64,000 nt of DNA from Bacillus albus (GTDB lineage: Bacteria; Bacillota; Bacilli; Bacillales; Bacillaceae_G): contig NZ_MAOE01000037.1 in the NCBI RefSeq assembly GCF_001884185.1, positions 1-64,000 on the forward strand, given 5' to 3'. The position numbers were made by a program, and so were the translations under genes. The notes beneath the pieces are model-generated. The model saw only the letters and a list, made by a program, of their open reading frames with translations, was not told where the DNA came from and ran no database searches. Of the stretch, positions 8,019 to 16,277 are shown one piece after another; positions within the stretch are counted from its first letter, which is position 1; every line of letters begins with the position of its first letter.

Positions 8019-8174
8019 GATAAAGTTAAACTTTAATCAGTGGGGGTTTTCTTCATCCCCCACTGATTATCAGCCCTCACCAATCGGACTTTTATGGGCA
8101 GCCCGCCCCCCACCTAACTTCTTTGCTTTCGCTGAATTTTGAGGTAGGGGTCTTACTGCCCATTAAAGCGGGAT
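8019..8174 (+). repeat. bcr1-like B. cereus-group repeat, copy 1
   Basis: An approximately 156-bp GC-richer, highly structured sequence with two paired blocks (CAGTGGGGG with CCCCCACTG, and CCCCCCACCTAA with a GAGGTAGGGG block). It is clearly homologous to 58550-58700. It matches what I recall of bcr1, a mobile-like repeat confined to the B. cereus group. This copy ends about 20 bases before the ribosome binding site of the flippase gene, so it lies in that gene's leader. Confidence 0.75.
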
Positions 8175-8208
8175 GAACGCAAGACAGCACGAGTAGGAGG
8201 AAAGAATT

Positions 8209-9843
8209 TTGTCTACTTCAAAAGTTTTAAAAGGAACTGCTTTATTAAGTGGTGCGACAATGATTTCACGTATATTAGGTTTTATATACTTTTTCCCTTT
8301 TCAACTATTAGTCGGAACACAAGGGGTCGCTTTATATGGATATGCATACTCTTGGTACGGTATTTTATTAAGCTTTTCAACTGCCGGTATTCCTATTGCC
8401 GTTTCCAAATTTGTTGCAAAGCATAATGCGCTCGGTGATTATAGTACAAGCAAAAAATTATACAACTCTAGCGTAAAATTAATGTTGTTTATGGGCTTTT
8501 TAGGGTTTTTAGTTTTATTTATTGGAGCACCATACATATCACAATTTATTATTCGCTCGAAAACGCCAGATCCACAATTTATCGCCGATGTAACACTTAC
8601 GATGCGAGCATTAAGTTTTGCACTTATTATCGTACCAGCAATGAGCGTTACACGTGGTTATTTCCAAGGATTCCAACATATGAAACCAAGTGCTGTTTCT
8701 CAAGTCGTAGAACAAATTGCACGCGTTGTTTTCATTTTAGTTGGTAGTTTCATCGTCTCAAAACTATTAGGGGGTTCCGTAGCTTCTTCTGTTGCAGTTG
8801 CTACGTTTGGTGCTGTTATCGGGGCACTTGCCAGCGTTTCGATTTTAATGATGTACTGGAAAAAATATAATAGATTAAAGCCTCCCGAAGGAGAATTAAA
8901 GTCCAGGGCATCGAATATCCCATTAAAAAATATTTATATAGAATTACTTCGATATGCAATCCCAATTGTATTTGTCGGCATTGCCATTCCGCTCTATACG
9001 TTAGTAGATCAATATACTGTAGCTGATGTCCTTAGAGCGATGGGAGAGCCCTTAGAAACAGCGAATGCAGTGTTCGCTTATATAACGAACTATGCCCAAA
9101 AGTTAATTATGATTCCAGCTTCACTTGCAACTGGATTCTCATTAACGATTATTCCGGCAATAACGAAATCTTATACAAGCGGGAAACTTGAAGAATTACA
9201 AGAACAAATTGCAAAGATATTTCAAGTCTTATTATTCTTCACTATCCCAGCTGCATTCGGTCTTGCTAGTATCGCTTATGATGCATTCCGTATGGTTTAT
9301 GTAAATCCTGAAATTGCACTTGGTGGATCACAATATTTAATTTCATTTGCACCTTCTGCTATATTAAGTGCGATTTTCACAGTTTCAGCTGCCATATTAC
9401 AAGGAATCGATTATCAAAGAAAAACGATGATTGCTTTCTCAGTCGGTATTCTTGTTAAAGTTTTAGTAAATACACCGCTCTTACATTTATTTGGCGGTCA
9501 CGGTGCTGTACTTGGAACAATTCTTGGATACCTCGTTTCCAATGTTATTATGTTGTACTGCATCATTAAGTTTGCGAAATTTAGAATTGGCGAAACAGCA
9601 AAAACAGTACTTCTTATTACGATTTATTCCGCAGCAATGTCTGCTGTTGTAATTGCTTTAAAAGCTATTTTAAAATGGTTAATTCCTGGACAATCTTATA
9701 TGGAATCACTTCTCATTGTTGTTATATGCGGCACTATTGGAGGAATTGTTTACCTTTTATTCGTCTTAACGAGCGGACTTGCTTCACATATTCTCGGTGA
9801 TAAGATTCAACGATTACCAGTACTAGGTAAATTAATTAAATAA
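8209..9843 (+). CDS. MurJ/SpoVB-like lipid flippase (polysaccharide biosynthesis protein, MOP superfamily)
   Basis: A 544-residue polytopic membrane protein with about 14 helices. The N-terminus (LKGTALLSGATMISRILGFI) and the GTQGVALYGYAYSWYG segment are typical of the SpoVB/YtgP branch of the MATE-related MOP superfamily. In B. subtilis the YtgP member flips lipid II for cell-wall synthesis and SpoVB acts in spore cortex formation; which role applies here is not decided. TTG 8209 is the start because TAGGAGGAAAG lies directly upstream. A bcr1-like repeat sits just 5' of the gene. Confidence 0.85.
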   Translation: MSTSKVLKGTALLSGATMISRILGFIYFFPFQLLVGTQGVALYGYAYSWYGILLSFSTAGIPIAVSKFVAKHNALGDYSTSKKLYNSSVKLMLFMGFLGFLVLFIGAPYISQFIIRSKTPDPQFIADVTLTMRALSFALIIVPAMSVTRGYFQGFQHMKPSAVSQVVEQIARVVFILVGSFIVSKLLGGSVASSVAVATFGAVIGALASVSILMMYWKKYNRLKPPEGELKSRASNIPLKNIYIELLRYAIPIVFVGIAIPLYTLVDQYTVADVLRAMGEPLETANAVFAYITNYAQKLIMIPASLATGFSLTIIPAITKSYTSGKLEELQEQIAKIFQVLLFFTIPAAFGLASIAYDAFRMVYVNPEIALGGSQYLISFAPSAILSAIFTVSAAILQGIDYQRKTMIAFSVGILVKVLVNTPLLHLFGGHGAVLGTILGYLVSNVIMLYCIIKFAKFRIGETAKTVLLITIYSAAMSAVVIALKAILKWLIPGQSYMESLLIVVICGTIGGIVYLLFVLTSGLASHILGDKIQRLPVLGKLIK

Positions 9844-9886
9844 AAAAAGAAGGGATGTAACGCATTGTTACATCCCTCTTTTTTTA
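9843..9886. terminator. Bidirectional terminator
   Basis: An AGGGATGTAAC / GTTACATCCCT stem with A/T tracts on both sides lies between convergent genes. Confidence 0.85.
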
Positions 9887-10708
9887 CTTCGTATATTGCA
9901 TACGTTTTCGTTGTTCAGCAATATGTAATTCTGGATCATGGTGTTCTACTAAATGGAATAGTTCTTCAATTAACACCTCTAACTCCTGTACACTATACTC
10001 CGGTTTCCCTATTAACGTATTCGCCATACGCTCATATAAGTTTTCAGGCTTAATAATCATTCGTTCCACATTATATGGCATCCATTTAAACGCTGGGTGA
10101 TGTACATACATTTTATTCAAACCAAATAAGACCCCAAATATATTCCTTTGTGCTTCACAAATAACATCATATAACATAAGCCAATCTTTTCGTTTTAAAA
10201 GCGCCTCTCGATTATGCCAGCGATTACTTAACCAAAGATTTTCTGAAATCATCCGTTTCGCTAGGTCTTCTGGATATGCCACCACCCTATCTTTTAATTC
10301 ATGTACTTTCTCTTCTCCATACAAACTAACACCATCATTAACGGATGATACGATACATTGTTTTTCATAACTTATATCATATCGATCCACCACATCCTCA
10401 ATAACTTTCTCTACTGTTTCAGTTAAAAAGTTACTAATCTCTAATTTAATTCCCTCTTTTGTCAAATATGTTTCGGACCATTCTTCTTCCTCGTAAGGAT
10501 GATATGACAAAATCACTCCACCAATATGATTAATAGGCCCTTTACGATCCTCATCCTCTGGTGGCATTGACCATAAAATATGTAATTCTATATCTGAATG
10601 CTCATCTTCTAACTTTCTAGCTACTGAACCTGCTAAAATAATAGCTTCGATCTTCGGATTTCTCCTATAAATCTCCGACATTTCTATTGCTTTCTCTTTT
10701 AATCCCAC
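9884..10708 (-). CDS. Nucleotidyltransferase-fold protein (DUF4037-like)
   Basis: A 274-residue soluble protein. The nucleotidyltransferase motif GSVARKLEDEHSDIELHI (residues 27-44) supplies GS and two acidic metal ligands, D39 and E41; D.E rather than D.D is unusual but occurs. The C-terminal helical part (DVICEAQRNIFGVLFGLNKMYVHHPAFKW) resembles DUF4037 proteins of the aminoglycoside nucleotidyltransferase superfamily. The substrate is unknown. It is monocistronic in appearance, with an 85-bp gap to the next upstream gene. Confidence 0.7.
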   Translation of the reverse strand: MGLKEKAIEMSEIYRRNPKIEAIILAGSVARKLEDEHSDIELHILWSMPPEDEDRKGPINHIGGVILSYHPYEEEEWSETYLTKEGIKLEISNFLTETVEKVIEDVVDRYDISYEKQCIVSSVNDGVSLYGEEKVHELKDRVVAYPEDLAKRMISENLWLSNRWHNREALLKRKDWLMLYDVICEAQRNIFGVLFGLNKMYVHHPAFKWMPYNVERMIIKPENLYERMANTLIGKPEYSVQELEVLIEELFHLVEHHDPELHIAEQRKRMQYTK

Positions 10709-10800
10709 TTCATTTCCCCCTAAAATTGCAGTACAACTTCGCTTTTCATTTATCTATTTCAATATTACGCATTATATTTCCTTTTCAAAGTTCCACTAAA

Positions 10801-11313
10801 TCATATTTCTACCCAATAACGCTGAACAATTTCACTTGTATGAGAAGAAACCACTTCATCTTCTAACACACCGCCAACCTTTTGAATCGTTTTAGCCGAA
10901 GCAATATTAGTTTTATCGCAAGTTATTAACACTTTCTTCAACCCTAATTTTTGCGCTTCATCCAATGCAAGTTTCAATTGTTTTGTCGCATAACCTTGGC
11001 GACGTTTATTTTGATGGACACTATATCCAATATGACCACTTTCTCGTAATAATTCTTCGTTTAATCGATGTCTAATGTTCACAAAACCTATAAGTTCCCC
11101 TTTTTCAAAACTTAAAAACTGACTAGATGGTACTCGATTAGCTTTTAAGTTTTCTCCCATTTCTTGTATACTCACTTTTTCAAACCATTCATCGAGAGAA
11201 TCAAAATTTTGTAAAGAACTACTGCCGTGTGGTTGTTCTCCCGATTGTAAAAACGCATGTTTATATTCCATAATTTCTCCACTATATTCACGTATTGGTT
11301 TTAATAGTTTCAT
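10801..11313 (-). CDS. GNAT-family N-acetyltransferase
   Basis: A 170-residue protein with the GNAT acetyl-CoA loop (HQNKRRQGYATKQLKLALDEA, with the RRQGYA signature near residues 110-115) and the preceding beta strand (GHIGYSVHQ). A C-terminal NIASAKTIQKVGG motif is also typical. The acceptor substrate is unknown. A terminator (11348-11380) separates it from cysK, which is transcribed in the same direction downstream. Confidence 0.85.
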   Translation of the reverse strand: MKLLKPIREYSGEIMEYKHAFLQSGEQPHGSSSLQNFDSLDEWFEKVSIQEMGENLKANRVPSSQFLSFEKGELIGFVNIRHRLNEELLRESGHIGYSVHQNKRRQGYATKQLKLALDEAQKLGLKKVLITCDKTNIASAKTIQKVGGVLEDEVVSSHTSEIVQRYWVEI

Positions 11314-11344
11314 TGTTATTCTCCCCCTCTTTACAACCTAAAAC

Positions 11345-11385
11345 AAACACCTTACTCGTAACAATTTCACGAGTAAGGTGTTTTT
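11345..11385 (-). terminator. Terminator after cysK
   Basis: A CACCTTACTCGT / ACGAGTAAGGTG stem (11348-11359, 11369-11380) lies immediately after the cysK stop codon and is followed on the minus strand by TTTGTTT. Confidence 0.75.
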
Positions 11386-11392
11386 ATCATTT

Positions 11393-12310
11393 TCATTCAA
11401 ATAATCCCATACTCAAATACCGCTCACCTGTATCAGGTGCAATACATAAAACTTTTTTACCAGCGCCTAATCGTTTCGCGATCATAATCGCTGCGTAAAC
11501 AGAAGCTCCTGAAGATGGTCCAACTAACAATCCCTCTTGTCTAGCTAAGTTTCTCATTGTCGTTAAAGCCTCTTCGTCTGCAATTTGAATAATTTCGTTA
11601 TACACTTCTGTATTTAAATTTTTCGGGATAAACCCTGGACTTGTTCCTACTAATTTATGAGGACCTGGAACACCTCCTGATAAAACGGGAGATCCTTTCG
11701 GTTCTACTACTGCAATATATAAGTTTGGTAGTTTCTCTTTTAACGTTTCCCCAGTCCCTGTAATAGTTCCGCCAGTTCCAGCAGTTGCTACAAAGGCATC
11801 AAGCTCTCCATCCATTTGTTCATAAATTTCAAGTGCAGTCGTATAACGATGAATATTCGGGTTTGCTGGATTTTCAAATTGCTGCGGGATAAAACTATTT
11901 GGAATTTGCTCTTGCAATTCTAACGCCTTCGCAATTGCTCCTGGCATTCTTTGTTCTGCTGGTGTTAATACTACTTCTGCTCCATATGCTTTCAATAAAT
12001 TTATACGCTCTTTTGACATATTGTCCGGCATAATTAAAATCGCTTTATATCCTTTCGCAGCCGCATTCATCGCTAAACCAATTCCTGTATTACCACTTGT
12101 TGGCTCAATAATTGTATCTCCTGGTTTGATAAGACCATTCTCTTCTGCAACATGCAGTAAATTATAGGCAGCACGGTCTTTCACACTGCGTGATGGATTA
12201 AACATTTCTAGTTTTACATACACATCTGCTGCATCTTCTGGAATAAATTTAGATAATCGGACGACAGGTGTATCTCCTATTAATTCTGTTACGTTTTCAC
12301 ATAATTTCAT
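11393..12310 (-). CDS. cysK: Cysteine synthase (O-acetylserine sulfhydrylase), PLP-dependent
   Basis: A 305-residue fold-type II PLP enzyme. The Schiff-base lysine is K44 in NPSRSVKDRAA. The PLP phosphate-binding loop is GTGGTITGTG near residue 177, and the substrate loop is EPTSGNTGIG near residue 68. It would make cysteine from O-acetylserine and sulfide. NPSRS replaces the usual NPGGS/NPGSS, so a specialised paralogue is possible. It starts 10 bases after the upstream transporter and is surely co-transcribed with it. The enzyme class is secure; cysteine synthase versus a related beta-replacement enzyme is less so. Confidence 0.85.
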   Translation of the reverse strand: MKLCENVTELIGDTPVVRLSKFIPEDAADVYVKLEMFNPSRSVKDRAAYNLLHVAEENGLIKPGDTIIEPTSGNTGIGLAMNAAAKGYKAILIMPDNMSKERINLLKAYGAEVVLTPAEQRMPGAIAKALELQEQIPNSFIPQQFENPANPNIHRYTTALEIYEQMDGELDAFVATAGTGGTITGTGETLKEKLPNLYIAVVEPKGSPVLSGGVPGPHKLVGTSPGFIPKNLNTEVYNEIIQIADEEALTTMRNLARQEGLLVGPSSGASVYAAIMIAKRLGAGKKVLCIAPDTGERYLSMGLFE

Positions 12311-12320
12311 AGCGCATCCC

Positions 12321-13532
12321 CTATTCTATCGTTTTCTTATCACTTGGTAATAACCAAGAAGTAAGTCCAATTAATGGTAGACAACTACATAGTAACATAA
12401 TGAATTGTAGACTATATATGTCAGCCAATTTCCCAAGGACTACAGAGCCTAAAGCGCCAAGTCCAAACGCAAGCCCTACAATTAATCCAGATACCATCCC
12501 TACTTTTCCAGGAACAAGCTCTTGCGCATAAACAACAATTACACTAAAACTACTTGAACTAATAAAACCGATACATAAAAATAGCGGTACAACCCACACG
12601 AGCGAAACGTGAGGTAATAAAAGGGCAAGTGGCGCCGAACCTAGCATTGAAAATACAATAATTGTTTTCTTTCCAAATCGATCCGCTAATGGACCGCCAA
12701 AGAAAGTTCCTAACACACCAGCAATCATAAATGCGAATACGAAATACTGAGCATTTTTTATCGATAAACCGTAATGCTCAATTAAGTAAAATTGATAAAA
12801 ATTCCCGATACCAGCACCGTACCAAGAACGTACAAAGGTAAGAAAAACAAGGAGTATAATAACAAATTTAATATGTGTACTTACAATCGCATTTTCCGCC
12901 TCAAGCGCAGCCCTCTTTTTTCTCCTCACAGCACCCGTTGCTAATTCATTCCTATACCAATTTGATACGAAAATTAACAATACAATCCCTACCGCTGCAA
13001 AGGCCGTAAAACCTAAAGAGCCAATTTGGCCGAGTGGAACGAAAATTAATGCTGTAAAAATAGGAGCTAGTGAATTCCCTGTATTTCCTCCCACTTGATA
13101 AATCGCTTGCGCTAAACCTCGTTTTGCCCCTGCTGCCATATAAGCAACTCGGGCACCTTCTGGATGAAAGACTGCGGAACCTAATCCGATAAATAAAACA
13201 GAAATAATGACAATAATAAAGTTCGGTGCAAAAGCAAGTCCAATCATCCCAAGCATACTTGAAAACATACCGAGCGGTAATAAAAATGGTGATGGCTTCT
13301 TATCCGAATACATACCAAAAACCGGCTGCATAATCGACGACGTCATATTTAACGCAAACGCAATCCACCCTACTTGCATATAGGATAAATTCATCGTTTT
13401 TTCCAAAATAGGAAACAATGCCGGCACAACTGCTTGCATCGAGTCATTTAAAAAATGTCCGAAACTAATCGCAAATAGTATTCGATATATCGTCGGTGTT
13501 TCAACAGTGTTTTTTTGCGAAACTGCCTGCAT
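12321..13532 (-). CDS. Major facilitator transporter, fosmidomycin-resistance (Fsr)-like
   Basis: A 403-residue protein with about 12 helices. The N-terminal FGHFLNDSMQAVVPALFPILE and the GSAVFHPEGARVAYMA segment are characteristic of Fsr-type MFS exporters. The basic loop RRKKRAALE at mid-protein separates the two six-helix halves. It is the first gene of a two-gene operon with cysK, which hints at export linked to sulfur amino acid metabolism, although no substrate can be read. A palindromic operator candidate (13567-13587) lies upstream. Confidence 0.82.
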   Translation of the reverse strand: MQAVSQKNTVETPTIYRILFAISFGHFLNDSMQAVVPALFPILEKTMNLSYMQVGWIAFALNMTSSIMQPVFGMYSDKKPSPFLLPLGMFSSMLGMIGLAFAPNFIIVIISVLFIGLGSAVFHPEGARVAYMAAGAKRGLAQAIYQVGGNTGNSLAPIFTALIFVPLGQIGSLGFTAFAAVGIVLLIFVSNWYRNELATGAVRRKKRAALEAENAIVSTHIKFVIILLVFLTFVRSWYGAGIGNFYQFYLIEHYGLSIKNAQYFVFAFMIAGVLGTFFGGPLADRFGKKTIIVFSMLGSAPLALLLPHVSLVWVVPLFLCIGFISSSSFSVIVVYAQELVPGKVGMVSGLIVGLAFGLGALGSVVLGKLADIYSLQFIMLLCSCLPLIGLTSWLLPSDKKTIE

Positions 13533-13566
13533 ACGTGTATTTCTCCTTCCTGTACAAAATGTATAT

Positions 13567-13587
13567 TTATTACATTAGGTGTAATAA
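13567..13587. promoter_or_regulatory. Operator candidate upstream of the Fsr-like/cysK operon
   Basis: A perfect inverted repeat, TTATTACA - 5 bases - TGTAATAA, lies 35-55 bases before the MFS start. The half-site layout suits a dimeric repressor; the protein is unknown. Confidence 0.5.
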
Positions 13588-13759
13588 ATTCTGACTTTTG
13601 AAACATTTCTATTCTATACTGGTTTCATTTCTTTTTCCAGAAATATCACTTCTCAAATAATATATTTTTTCTATCTGTTTTATTGGATTTTTTTAAAAAC
13701 GTTCTGTATTTTCTTTTATAATAGGACAGGACAAAGGAATTACTTGCAACTATTAATAA

Positions 13760-13799
13760 AAAAAGGCGACCCTAACATATATTAGAATCGCCTTTTTTA
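13760..13799 (-). terminator. Terminator of hflX
   Basis: An AAAAGGCGA / TCGCCTTTT stem lies directly after the hflX stop codon and is followed by T's on the minus strand. Confidence 0.8.
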
Positions 13800-15059
13800 T
13801 TAAATTGCAAAACGCTTATACTTTTCGTAATCACTCGTCTTACATTCTACTTCTAGTTTCGTACCTTCGTTTTCATAACTCGTAGATAAAACGTGCGCAT
13901 AAGTATTAAAATAAGAAACTACCTGCCCTTGATCATACGGAATTAGCATTTCACACTTCGTATACTCTTTATAAATGTGTGAGCGAATCATTTCGACAAG
14001 CTCTTTTATTCCAACATGTTTCTTCGCTGATAAATAAACGCGGTCTTCTTGTACTTTCGGAATTTCAACATCTACCATATCTGATTTATTATAAGCATAA
14101 ATAGTTGGGATATTTTCTACTCCAATTTTCTTTAACGTTTCATTTGTAATATCAATTAATTGTTCGTAATTTGGATTTGCGTAATCTACAACGTGAATAA
14201 GTAAATCTGCTTCCGCTACCTCTTCTAATGTTGAACGGAACGCCTTCACAAGATGATGCGGTAATTTACTTACAAATCCAACTGTATCTGTTAATAAGAA
14301 TGATTTGTTATCTGGCAAATCAATATTTCGCACAGATGTTTCTAACGTCGCGAATAACATATCTTTTTCAAATACTTGTTTTTCTTCTGTACCATTGTAA
14401 ATCTCAAGCATCGCATTCATCGTCGTTGACTTTCCTGCGTTCGTATAACCGACTAATGCTACAACAGGTACTTCATTTTTCTTACGTTGCTTTCGCTGCG
14501 TTTGACGCTGGGCAACAAGTGCTTCTAGGTCTTTATTTAAAACTGAAATCTGTTCTTCAATTTTACGACGATCTAACTCTAATTTTTTCTCACCGACACC
14601 TTTATTTTTTGTACCAACTCCGCCGCTCTGTCTTCCTAACGATTCACGAAGACCGATTAAACGTGGCATCATATATTGAAGGTGTGCTACTTCTACTTGC
14701 AACTGCGCTTCTTTCGTTTTCGCACGTTGCGCAAAAATGTCTAAAATTAATATGGTACGGTCAATTACTTTACAATCTAAATCTGCTTCTAAATTTCGAA
14801 TTTGAGAAGGCGATAATTCGTCATTAAAGATTACCATATTCGCACCTACTTCATTTACATAGGCTGCTACTTCTTCAATCTTTCCTTTTCCAATATAATG
14901 TGACGGATTTACTCGTTGTAAATTTTGCGTCACTTGCCCAATTACCTCTACATCACAAGCTTCTGCAAGATTCGTTAACTCTTCCATCGAATACGCAAAG
15001 TCATCTTCATTACCTAAATTCACTCCAACTAAAACTGCTCTTTGTAATAATTCTTCCAT
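13800..15059 (-). CDS. hflX: Ribosome-associated GTPase HflX
   Basis: A 419-residue GTPase with the N-terminal HflX domain (ELSPSQIRNLEADLDCKVIDR), a glycine-rich linker (GRQSGGVGTKNKGVGE) and a coiled coil. A classical G domain follows: G1 GYTNAGKS at residues 204-211, G3 DTVGF and G4 NKSD. HflX splits stalled or heat-damaged 70S ribosomes, and some Firmicute homologues give lincosamide/macrolide tolerance. ATG 15059 follows GGAGG. The long leader with two terminators and a small upstream ORF suggests attenuation control. Confidence 0.93.
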   Translation of the reverse strand: MEELLQRAVLVGVNLGNEDDFAYSMEELTNLAEACDVEVIGQVTQNLQRVNPSHYIGKGKIEEVAAYVNEVGANMVIFNDELSPSQIRNLEADLDCKVIDRTILILDIFAQRAKTKEAQLQVEVAHLQYMMPRLIGLRESLGRQSGGVGTKNKGVGEKKLELDRRKIEEQISVLNKDLEALVAQRQTQRKQRKKNEVPVVALVGYTNAGKSTTMNAMLEIYNGTEEKQVFEKDMLFATLETSVRNIDLPDNKSFLLTDTVGFVSKLPHHLVKAFRSTLEEVAEADLLIHVVDYANPNYEQLIDITNETLKKIGVENIPTIYAYNKSDMVDVEIPKVQEDRVYLSAKKHVGIKELVEMIRSHIYKEYTKCEMLIPYDQGQVVSYFNTYAHVLSTSYENEGTKLEVECKTSDYEKYKRFAI

Positions 15060-15456
15060 ATATTTATTCCTCCATTTCGATTACGTAAAATAAAAAACAC
15101 AGGTCACTGCCTGTGTTTTCGTAAACGGATAAGGGTTCACCAAAGAAACAGGAGAAAGCGATACTTTCATCCTATCTCATAGTCAATAAGTCCCAAGATC
15201 ATATACGTATCCACAATAAGTGTTCACCTATACGATCCCATTCTATTTATAAAGGCAAAACAAAAAGAGGGCGTATTCGTCCCTCCCTCTTTTTCACATA
15301 TAAGCTTAATAAAGGGTTCCTTTAAAATAGGCAGACCAATCCCGTTCACTCTGCACACAGACAGAGCCTTTGAGCGCTATTCAATTATTGGCACAAAGTA
15401 TTGAGACGTAATCCGATTAAGATCAAAGGAAGCCCCTCCGTTCATTTTAAGTTACA
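15060..15456 (-). promoter_or_regulatory. Long hflX leader with two intrinsic terminators (candidate attenuator)
   Basis: On the minus strand, terminator 1 (arms 15262-15271 and 15285-15294) and terminator 2 (arms 15094-15103 and 15110-15119, AAAACACAGG / CCTGTGTTTT) both precede hflX; the second ends about 33 bases from the start codon. A small ORF with a good ribosome binding site lies at the 5' end. This layout is typical of ribosome-mediated attenuation of antibiotic-response genes. The mechanism is inferred. Confidence 0.6.
15385..15426 (-). CDS. Candidate leader peptide of hflX
   Basis: A TTG at 15426 sits eight bases after GGAGG and encodes MILIGLRLNTLCQ. A second, overlapping 22-codon ORF starts at ATG 15445 (MNGGASF...), only about eight bases from the predicted transcription start and without a clear ribosome binding site. 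The first is the better candidate for a regulatory upstream ORF. Confidence 0.4.
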   Translation of the reverse strand: MILIGLRLNTLCQ

Positions 15457-15459
15457 TAA

Positions 15460-15488
15460 AGTGTAGCATAAGTAATTCGCTTTCACAA
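15460..15488 (-). promoter_or_regulatory. Promoter of the hflX leader
   Basis: TTGTGA (15483-15488), a 17-base spacer ending in TGC, and TACACT (15460-15465) form an extended -10 promoter on the minus strand. Confidence 0.5.
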
Positions 15489-15542
15489 GATGAAACCACC
15501 TATAGAAACAGAAAGAAATTCTCTATACTTTTACTTTAATCG

Positions 15543-16106
15543 TCATTTTTTGCGCATTCTTCTTACATTAAAAATCACAAGAGCTACAATCAGTAACATG
15601 CCTATAGAAATGGTAACAACTTTCCACCAACTGAAACCACTGACCATCTTCCCTTTTAAATCGACTTTCTTCGTCGGAACAGATTCTTTTGCAATTTGAC
15701 TTACAGCCACTTCGTCCGCCCCTGCCTCATCTAGCTTTTTCGTACCACTGCAACTATGTGTGAATAATTGTTTCTCTTCCCCTCTTTGAGAAGAAAACAC
15801 TAAGTACTCTCCTCCCTCTACAAAGTGAAACACACAATCACCACCATTTGTATATACAATAATTTGCGAAGATGTTGTCCCTTTCCAAATGCCCTTCACT
15901 TCAAATAATACTTCAATTCCAACACTTTCTTCCCTTCCAATCTCAATCACTCTTCCCTTAAATACTACATCGTTTTTTTGAAAGGCATCTTCTGCTGATA
16001 CATTAATACAATCACAAGCATAAGATTTCTCTGAAAAAATAATAAGAATAAAGCTACAAATAATGACAACAGGAAATATATACAAAATCCTTTTCAAGGA
16101 GCTCAA
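15543..16106 (-). CDS. TIMP/netrin-like extracytoplasmic membrane-anchored protein
   Basis: A 187-residue protein with an N-terminal signal sequence (hydrophobic residues 7-25, cleavage near SYA-CDC) and a C-terminal membrane helix (about residues 162-182) followed by RRMRKK. The exported domain starts with CDC and has the sequence AFQKNDVVFKGRVIEI, then GIWKGTTSSQIIVYTN and a late cysteine (SCSGT), the pattern of bacterial tissue-inhibitor-of-metalloproteinase-like (NTR fold) domains. The partner is unknown. The TTG start at 16106 follows AGAGAG; a second TTG four codons later is possible. Confidence 0.65.
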   Translation of the reverse strand: MSSLKRILYIFPVVIICSFILIIFSEKSYACDCINVSAEDAFQKNDVVFKGRVIEIGREESVGIEVLFEVKGIWKGTTSSQIIVYTNGGDCVFHFVEGGEYLVFSSQRGEEKQLFTHSCSGTKKLDEAGADEVAVSQIAKESVPTKKVDLKGKMVSGFSWWKVVTISIGMLLIVALVIFNVRRMRKK

Positions 16107-16216
16107 CTCTCTTCATTATCAATTTTAAAAACTTCTTGTATATGATTTTTACAACACTCGCCAAATTCCTTCATAATAAGTTAAGCATTATCACTTCAAT
16201 ACAATAAAAGTCTTTA

Positions 16217-16258
16217 TTGACATTTTTATAACCTGATATTAGTATCAGGTTATAAAAA
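16217..16258 (+). promoter_or_regulatory. fabH promoter with FapR-type operator
   Basis: TTGACA (16217-16222), 17 bases, TAGTAT (16240-16245). A perfect palindrome with 16-base arms (TTTTTATAACCTGATA and its complement, centre TTAG) covers the spacer, -10 and start region. The 17-mer TTAGTATCAGGTTATAA agrees with the recalled FapR consensus (TTAGTACCTAGTACTAA-like) at 12 of 17 positions. FapR represses fatty-acid genes including fabH in Bacillus and is released by malonyl-CoA. Confidence 0.78.
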
Positions 16259-16277
16259 TAAGTTAGGAGATGTTCCC

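Noticed and set aside
14228-14827. 199-codon plus-strand ORF
   Set aside because: Antisense shadow of hflX with no ribosome binding site.
15490-15699. 69-codon plus-strand ORF starting beside the hflX promoter
   Set aside because: Mostly antisense to the TIMP-like gene and lacks a ribosome binding site.
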